Assembly (NCBI GenBank): GCA_029007035.1
Contig: JAQXHC010000035.1
Coordinates: 1-64,000, forward strand
DNA length: 64,000 bases
Direction of reading: 5' to 3'
From: Oscillospiraceae bacterium
GTDB lineage: Bacteria > Bacillota > Clostridia > Oscillospirales > Ruminococcaceae
This document shows, one piece after another, positions 59,219 to 64,000 of this stretch (position 1 is the stretch's first letter; every line of letters begins with the position of its first letter). The position numbers and the translations under genes were made by a program. The notes under the pieces are model-generated. The model had not been told where the DNA came from and ran no database searches. It was given only the letters and a program-made list of their open reading frames with translations.

Positions 59219-60148
59219 ATGCCATATGTTCTTGCAGGTGTTGCAATTATTTTACTTTTAGTTTTTATCAAGAGCGTCAAGGTCGTTCCTCAGGCTCATG
59301 TATTCGTAATCGAGCGTCTCGGTTCGTTCAAAAGCGAATGGCAGACCGGAATTCATTTTCTTGTGCCTTTCTTCGACAGAGTCGCAGGCAGAGTTTCTCT
59401 TAAAGAAAAGGTTGTTGACTTCAAGCCTCAGCCCGTTATCACCAAGGATAACGTAACAATGCAGATTGATACGGTTGTGTTCTATCAGATTACCGACGCC
59501 AAGCAGTATGTTTACGGTGTAGAGCGTCCGCTGGCAGCTATCGAAAATCTTTCAGCAACAACGCTCCGTAACATCATCGGCGAAATGGAGCTTGATGCGA
59601 CTCTCACATCAAGAGATGTCATCAACACAAAAATCACTTCGATACTCGATCAGGCGACAGACCGCTGGGGTATCAAGGTAAATCGTGTTGAGCTGAAAAA
59701 TATTCTTCCGCCTCGTGAGATTCAGGACGCTATGGAAAAGCAGATGAAAGCTGAACGTGAGCGCCGTGAAAAGATTCTTCAGGCAGAGGGTGAAAAGAAG
59801 TCTCAGATTCTCGTTGCTGAGGGTGAAAAGGAATCAGCAATTCTCCGTGCAGAGGCAGAAAAGGAAGCTACTATTCTCCGCGCTGACGCCGTCAGAGAAA
59901 AGGAAATACGCGAGGCAGAGGGTAAAGCACAGGCTATCGCACTCGTTCAGAAAGCCAAGGCAGACGCTCTCGTGCTCCTCAATCAGGCTGCTCCGAGCGA
60001 TAACGTACTGAAATACAAGGCAATCGAGACATTCCCGACAATTGCCGACGGCAAGGCTACAAAGATCATCATCCCAAGCGAAATTCAGGGTATCGCAGGT
60101 CTTGCAGAAGGCGTCAAAAGCACTATTGGAAACGACATAAAACAGTAA
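59219..60148 (+). CDS. SPFH/Band 7 (stomatin/QmcA-like) protein
   Basis: VKVVPQAHVFVIERLGSFKSEWQTGIHFLVPFFDRVAGRVSLKEKVVDFKPQPVITKDNVTMQIDTVVFYQITD; coiled-coil heptads. Confidence 0.95.
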   Translation: MPYVLAGVAIILLLVFIKSVKVVPQAHVFVIERLGSFKSEWQTGIHFLVPFFDRVAGRVSLKEKVVDFKPQPVITKDNVTMQIDTVVFYQITDAKQYVYGVERPLAAIENLSATTLRNIIGEMELDATLTSRDVINTKITSILDQATDRWGIKVNRVELKNILPPREIQDAMEKQMKAERERREKILQAEGEKKSQILVAEGEKESAILRAEAEKEATILRADAVREKEIREAEGKAQAIALVQKAKADALVLLNQAAPSDNVLKYKAIETFPTIADGKATKIIIPSEIQGIAGLAEGVKSTIGNDIKQ

Positions 60149-60209
60149 TTCTATTCTTACAAACAAGGATCCCGCCTTATCTGACGGACAATACAGAAGT
60201 ATTTACCAG

Positions 60210-60245
60210 AACTGCTTTTGATACAATGTGTCAAAAGCAGTTTTG
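60210..60245. terminator. terminator (aactgcttttga...tcaaaagcagtttt)
   Basis: 12-bp perfect stem + T4. Confidence 0.75.
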
Positions 60246-60259
60246 CATATCTTCAGGCA

Positions 60260-60288
60260 TTGACTTTTTCTGATGTTGTTGTTATAAT
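60260..60288 (+). promoter_or_regulatory. sigma-A promoter (TTGACT-17-TATAAT)
   Basis: Direct sequence upstream of 60304 ORF. Confidence 0.7.
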
Positions 60289-60303
60289 TAACAGAGTAAT
60301 GAT

Positions 60304-60747
60304 TTGGAATATTCGGAGAGAAAAATGGAAAAAATTTATAAAGTCTCAAAACGAACTCTTTTAGTAATAGCAGGACTTGTGTGGATGATTGCCGGATTTA
60401 ATGTCGCAAGGCTGGGAATATTGTCATATGGAGTTATAAAGATATTTTGGTATAATATTATTTTGTCGGTAGTTGTATTTTTGTTGTTTGGCATAATGTT
60501 TTATAAAATGACAAGGAAGCATATTAATCGTATCAGAGGTTACGAAGAAAAATTCCGGCCTTTCTGGAACTTCTTTGACCTGAAAGCTTATATTATTATG
60601 ACAATTATGATGGGTGGAGGAATAGGATTAAGAGCCTGCGGTGTATTTCCTGATGTGTTTATCGCATTTTTTTATACGGGTCTTGGATGTGCCTTATTCC
60701 TGGCAGGTGTTCTGTTTGTTGCGGAATTTATTCGGTATAAGAATTAA
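60304..60747 (+). CDS. hypothetical membrane protein
   Basis: Four hydrophobic segments; AT-rich gene with its own promoter and terminator. Confidence 0.6.
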   Translation: MEYSERKMEKIYKVSKRTLLVIAGLVWMIAGFNVARLGILSYGVIKIFWYNIILSVVVFLLFGIMFYKMTRKHINRIRGYEEKFRPFWNFFDLKAYIIMTIMMGGGIGLRACGVFPDVFIAFFYTGLGCALFLAGVLFVAEFIRYKN

Positions 60748-60825
60748 ACTGCCGGATTATTCAATCGATAAGTTCTGATTTAAATTTATATTACGGTGAT
60801 CGAAATCAAATTATTAAATACGAAC

Positions 60826-60867
60826 AAAAAGCCTGAGAACGAATCTTGATTCGCTCTCAGGCTTTTA
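60826..60867. terminator. terminator (aaaagcctgagaacgaatc/gattcgctctcaggctttt)
   Basis: Long inverted repeat with A/T ends. Confidence 0.85.
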
Positions 60868-60959
60868 ATATTAATTCTCTATGAACACCGCCGCGGACAG
60901 ACTGTTTTTTCCAAATAAGAATGAAAAAATCACCTGTAATTCGGATATTTTCCGTCCGG

Positions 60960-61382
60960 TTAGTGGCAATGCTCGCACTCGCTTATTTCACCGACAATCG
61001 GGAGCGGGTCAACGCCCTGACGTGTGTAATAGTCCGAGAGCGCCGCTTTGATAGCCTGCTCTGCAAGAACTGAGCAATGAAGCTTGACTGCCGGCAGACC
61101 GTCGAGAGCCTCCACGACCGCTTTATTTGTAAGCTTGAGAGCTTCCTCAATCGGTTTTCCCTTGATAAGCTCAGTTGCCATTGACGACGTTGCTACAGCC
61201 GCACCGCAGCCGAACGTTTTGAACTTTACGTCCGTGATAATGCCATTGTCGATCTTGAGATACATTTTCATGATATCTCCGCATTTGGCATTGCCAACCT
61301 CACCGATTCCGTCGGCGTCCTCTATTTCGCCGACATTTCTCGGATTTGAAAAATGATCGAGTACCTTTTCGCTGTATAACAT
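60960..61382 (-). CDS. nifU: iron-sulfur cluster assembly scaffold protein NifU/IscU
   Basis: MLYSEKVLDHFSNPRNVGEIEDADGIGEVGNAKCGDIMKMYLKIDNGIITDVKFKTFGCGAAVATSS. Confidence 0.96.
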   Translation of the reverse strand: MLYSEKVLDHFSNPRNVGEIEDADGIGEVGNAKCGDIMKMYLKIDNGIITDVKFKTFGCGAAVATSSMATELIKGKPIEEALKLTNKAVVEALDGLPAVKLHCSVLAEQAIKAALSDYYTRQGVDPLPIVGEISECEHCH

Positions 61383-61473
61383 AATTATTCTCCTTTACAT
61401 CTTTATTATTAAGTCGCCGTGCTTTACGCTTCTCTCCGGAATTACTCCGAGCCGAAAAGCCTGCTTAATATGC

Positions 61474-62664
61474 TCATTGGATTTTTTCTCCCCTGACAAT
61501 TTTCTCCCACAGAGGAGACATTGCACGGAGACGGTTTACAACATTCGGAACAGTTTCGAGGATATAGTCGATGTCCTCATCGGTGAAGCTCTCATCAATT
61601 GAAAGTCTCAGCGAACCGTGAGCGACCTCGTGCTTCAGACCAAGAGCAAGCAGAACGTGAGACGGATCGAGAGATCCTGATGTACAGGCTGAACCGGAGG
61701 ACGCACAGATTCCGAACATATCCAGCATAAGCAGAAGTGATTCGCCCTCAACACCTTCAATCGAGATATTACAGTTGCCCGGCAGACGATTTTCGCGGCT
61801 TCCGTTAAGGCGCGTATGTTCAAGCTTTAAAATGCCGTCGATAAGGCGGTTTCTCATCGCCGTGACCTTAGCGGCTTTTGAAGGAATATCAGTGCAGGCA
61901 ATTTCGATAGCCCGTCCGAGTCCGACGATCGCGGGAACATTTTCTGTGCCTGCACGTTTATTTCTCTCCTGCGCGCCGCCATGAACAAGATTCGGCAGAG
62001 TAATGCCCTTTTTCACATAGATCGCGCCGATTCCCTTCTGGGCATGAATTTTATGTCCCGAAAGAGAAAGCATATCGATTCCCTGCTTGTGAACATCTAT
62101 TTCAACATGACCGACAGCCTGAACTGCGTCGGTATGGAAAATAACATTTTTTTCGTGACAGATTCCGGCAATTTCCTCAACAGGCTGAATTGTACCGATC
62201 TCGTTGTTGGCATACATTATTGTTACAACAGCCGTATCGTCGCGTATTGCGTTCTTTATGTCCGCGGGATTTACGAAACCATCGGGTGAAATCGGAACAT
62301 AAGTAACCTCGAACCCCTTTTTCTCCAGATCCTGACAGGTATGAAGAATGGCGTGATGCTCGAAAACTGATGTTATAATATGCTTTTTACCTTTTTTCGC
62401 GAGCTTTTCACAGATTCCCTTAATCGCCCAGTTATCGGACTCTGAGCCGCAGCTGGTGAAAAAAATCTCGCTGGTATCAGCTCCGATTGCCTTTGCAACC
62501 TTTGCTCTTGAATCCTCGACAGCTCTCTGTGCATTTCTGCCCAGCTCGTATATGCTCGAGGCGTTTCCGAATTCACTGCGGAAATATGGCATCATCGCGC
62601 TCAAAACCTCTTCCGAAACCTGAGTTGTAGCAGCGTTATCCGCGTAAATAAACCTTTTTTCCAT
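61474..62664 (-). CDS. nifS: cysteine desulfurase NifS/IscS
   Basis: [62 protein letters not shown]. Confidence 0.96.
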   Translation of the reverse strand: MEKRFIYADNAATTQVSEEVLSAMMPYFRSEFGNASSIYELGRNAQRAVEDSRAKVAKAIGADTSEIFFTSCGSESDNWAIKGICEKLAKKGKKHIITSVFEHHAILHTCQDLEKKGFEVTYVPISPDGFVNPADIKNAIRDDTAVVTIMYANNEIGTIQPVEEIAGICHEKNVIFHTDAVQAVGHVEIDVHKQGIDMLSLSGHKIHAQKGIGAIYVKKGITLPNLVHGGAQERNKRAGTENVPAIVGLGRAIEIACTDIPSKAAKVTAMRNRLIDGILKLEHTRLNGSRENRLPGNCNISIEGVEGESLLLMLDMFGICASSGSACTSGSLDPSHVLLALGLKHEVAHGSLRLSIDESFTDEDIDYILETVPNVVNRLRAMSPLWEKIVRGEKIQ

Positions 62665-62665
62665 T

Positions 62666-63130
62666 TTAACTGCCTCCGTTTAAATTTGAATAATAGTCCC
62701 GCTGAGCAACCGCAAGGCGGTCACAGCGTTCATTTTCGGGGTGTCCTGCATGACCCCTGACCCAGTTGAACTCAACCTCGTGACGCTCCAGCAGCGTCAG
62801 AAGCTGTTCCCACAGATCTGCATTGAGCGCAGGCTTTTTATCCGACTTTATCCAGCCTTTTTTCTTCCAGCCATATACCCAGCCTTTTGTCACGCTGTCG
62901 ACAACATATTTGCTGTCGGTCGTAAGAATAACCCTGCAAGGCTCTTTCAGCGCAGAAAGACCGGTAATAACGCCCATCAGCTCCATACGATTGTTGGTCG
63001 TTTCAGCCGCGCCGCCTGAAAGCTCCTTTTCGGTACTTCCGAAGCGAAGAACTACTCCGTATCCTCCCGGTCCCGGATTTCCGCTACACGCACCGTCGGT
63101 GAAAATTTCGACTGTTTTGATAAAGCTCAC
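62666..63130 (-). CDS. rnhA: ribonuclease HI
   Basis: [79 protein letters not shown]. Confidence 0.97.
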   Translation of the reverse strand: MSFIKTVEIFTDGACSGNPGPGGYGVVLRFGSTEKELSGGAAETTNNRMELMGVITGLSALKEPCRVILTTDSKYVVDSVTKGWVYGWKKKGWIKSDKKPALNADLWEQLLTLLERHEVEFNWVRGHAGHPENERCDRLAVAQRDYYSNLNGGS

Positions 63131-63211
63131 CTCTCATAATGATTCATTTTTATTATAACCTAAATCTTCACAATAATCAACACCTGTTAACCACAGGCAA
63201 CCTCCGGCAGT

Positions 63212-63243
63212 AAAAAGGACGGCCGTATTAATACAGCCGTCCG
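63212..63243 (-). terminator. recR terminator (ggacggctgtattaatacggccgtccttttta on minus strand)
   Basis: GC-rich stem with T-run on the minus strand just after recR stop. Confidence 0.8.
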
Positions 63244-63247
63244 TATA

Positions 63248-63850
63248 TCACATACAATTTCTGTTTTCAAGCGCCTTGTAAAGAGTAACCTCGTCGGCAT
63301 ATTCCAGAATGCCTCCGACAGGAAGTCCGAATGCGAGCCGCGTAACCGTTATTCCCATAGGCTTTAGCAGAGACGCCGCATACATAGCTGTTGCGTCGCC
63401 CTCAACCGTGGGATTGGTCGCCATTATGACTTCGTTTACCGAACCGTCGGATACCCTCGCAAGAAGCTCACGAAGCTTCAGCCTATCGGGAGTGATTCCG
63501 TCCATAGGCGAAAGCAGTCCGTGAAGCACATGATAAACTCCGTTATACTCCCTTGTTCTCTCGAACGCGCTGACATCTTTCGGACTTTCAACGACGCAGA
63601 TCACCGACTTATCGCGGCTGTCGTCGCTGCAAACCGGACAGATGTCCCTTTCGGTGAGATTCTGGCAGCATGAACAGAGATGTACATTTTTCTTCGCGTC
63701 GATAAGAGCGTCGGCAAATTCCCCTACGCTCTCCTCATCCATTGACATAACATGGTAAGCCAGCCGCTGAGCCGATTTCATTCCGATACCCGGAAGCGAA
63801 GCAAATTTCTCTGCTAAAATTACCAGCGGCAGCGCATTGCAGTCAGCCAT
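63248..63850 (-). CDS. recR: recombination mediator RecR
   Basis: LAEKFASLPGIGMKSAQRLAYHVM, CSCCQNLTERDICPVCSD, Toprim VICVVESPKDVSAFERTREYNGVYHVLHGLLSPMDG. Confidence 0.97.
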   Translation of the reverse strand: MADCNALPLVILAEKFASLPGIGMKSAQRLAYHVMSMDEESVGEFADALIDAKKNVHLCSCCQNLTERDICPVCSDDSRDKSVICVVESPKDVSAFERTREYNGVYHVLHGLLSPMDGITPDRLKLRELLARVSDGSVNEVIMATNPTVEGDATAMYAASLLKPMGITVTRLAFGLPVGGILEYADEVTLYKALENRNCM

Positions 63851-63856
63851 TACCGA

Positions 63857-64000
63857 TTAAAACATTCCCGGCAGCGAAACTCCGCCGGTAATTTTGCCCA
63901 TTTCCGACTCGGTTGTTGTTTCAACATTGTTCACAGCCTCGTTTACTGCGCTGATAATAAGGTCCTGGAGCATTTCAACATCCTCGGGATTAACAGCCTC
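63857..64000 (-). CDS. YbaB/EbfC nucleoid-associated protein (5' part outside window)
   Basis: [47 protein letters not shown]; directly upstream of recR, canonical synteny. Confidence 0.85.
   Translation of the reverse strand, partial: EAVNPEDVEMLQDLIISAVNEAVNNVETTTESEMGKITGGVSLPGMF

Overview
This 64 kb window is a densely coded, mostly chromosomal core segment from a low-to-mid-GC anaerobic Firmicute. It looks ruminococcal/clostridial: a secreted GH9-CBM-dockerin cellulase, a cohesin-like lipoprotein, Spo0A, GerK-type genes and ECF transporter genes occur together. About 58 genes can be supported. They include rplM-rpsI, pheA-metH-like, ruvC-ruvA-(SseB-like)-ruvB, glmM, ecfA1-ecfA2-ecfT-yfhO-like-truA, a ClpE-like ATPase, an amino-acid ABC transporter, deoD, birA, a flippase, secD-secF, spo0A, asnB, tex, nfeD-SPFH, iscU/nifU-nifS, rnhA, recR and a 3'-truncated ybaB. 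I found no tRNA, rRNA, CRISPR array, prophage or transposase gene. The main points for follow-up are: (1) a predicted lipid-anchored cohesin-like protein in the same window as a dockerin-bearing GH9 enzyme; (2) a recurring intergenic MITE/REP-like element with ends TTAAGGCARTACC...GGTATTGCCTTAA; (3) palindromic operator-like sites around an XRE regulator; (4) a LacI-type sensor / degenerate GGDEF / AraC fusion regulator; (5) an unusually short GerC-like lipoprotein in a GerK-type operon, plus Spo0A; (6) a papain/C39-like small protein and an SseB-like protein embedded in the ruv operon; (7) a 36-aa membrane micro-ORF absent from the ORF track. I saw no single clearly new defence or mobile system. 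All family calls are from reading protein motifs by eye; no database search was run.
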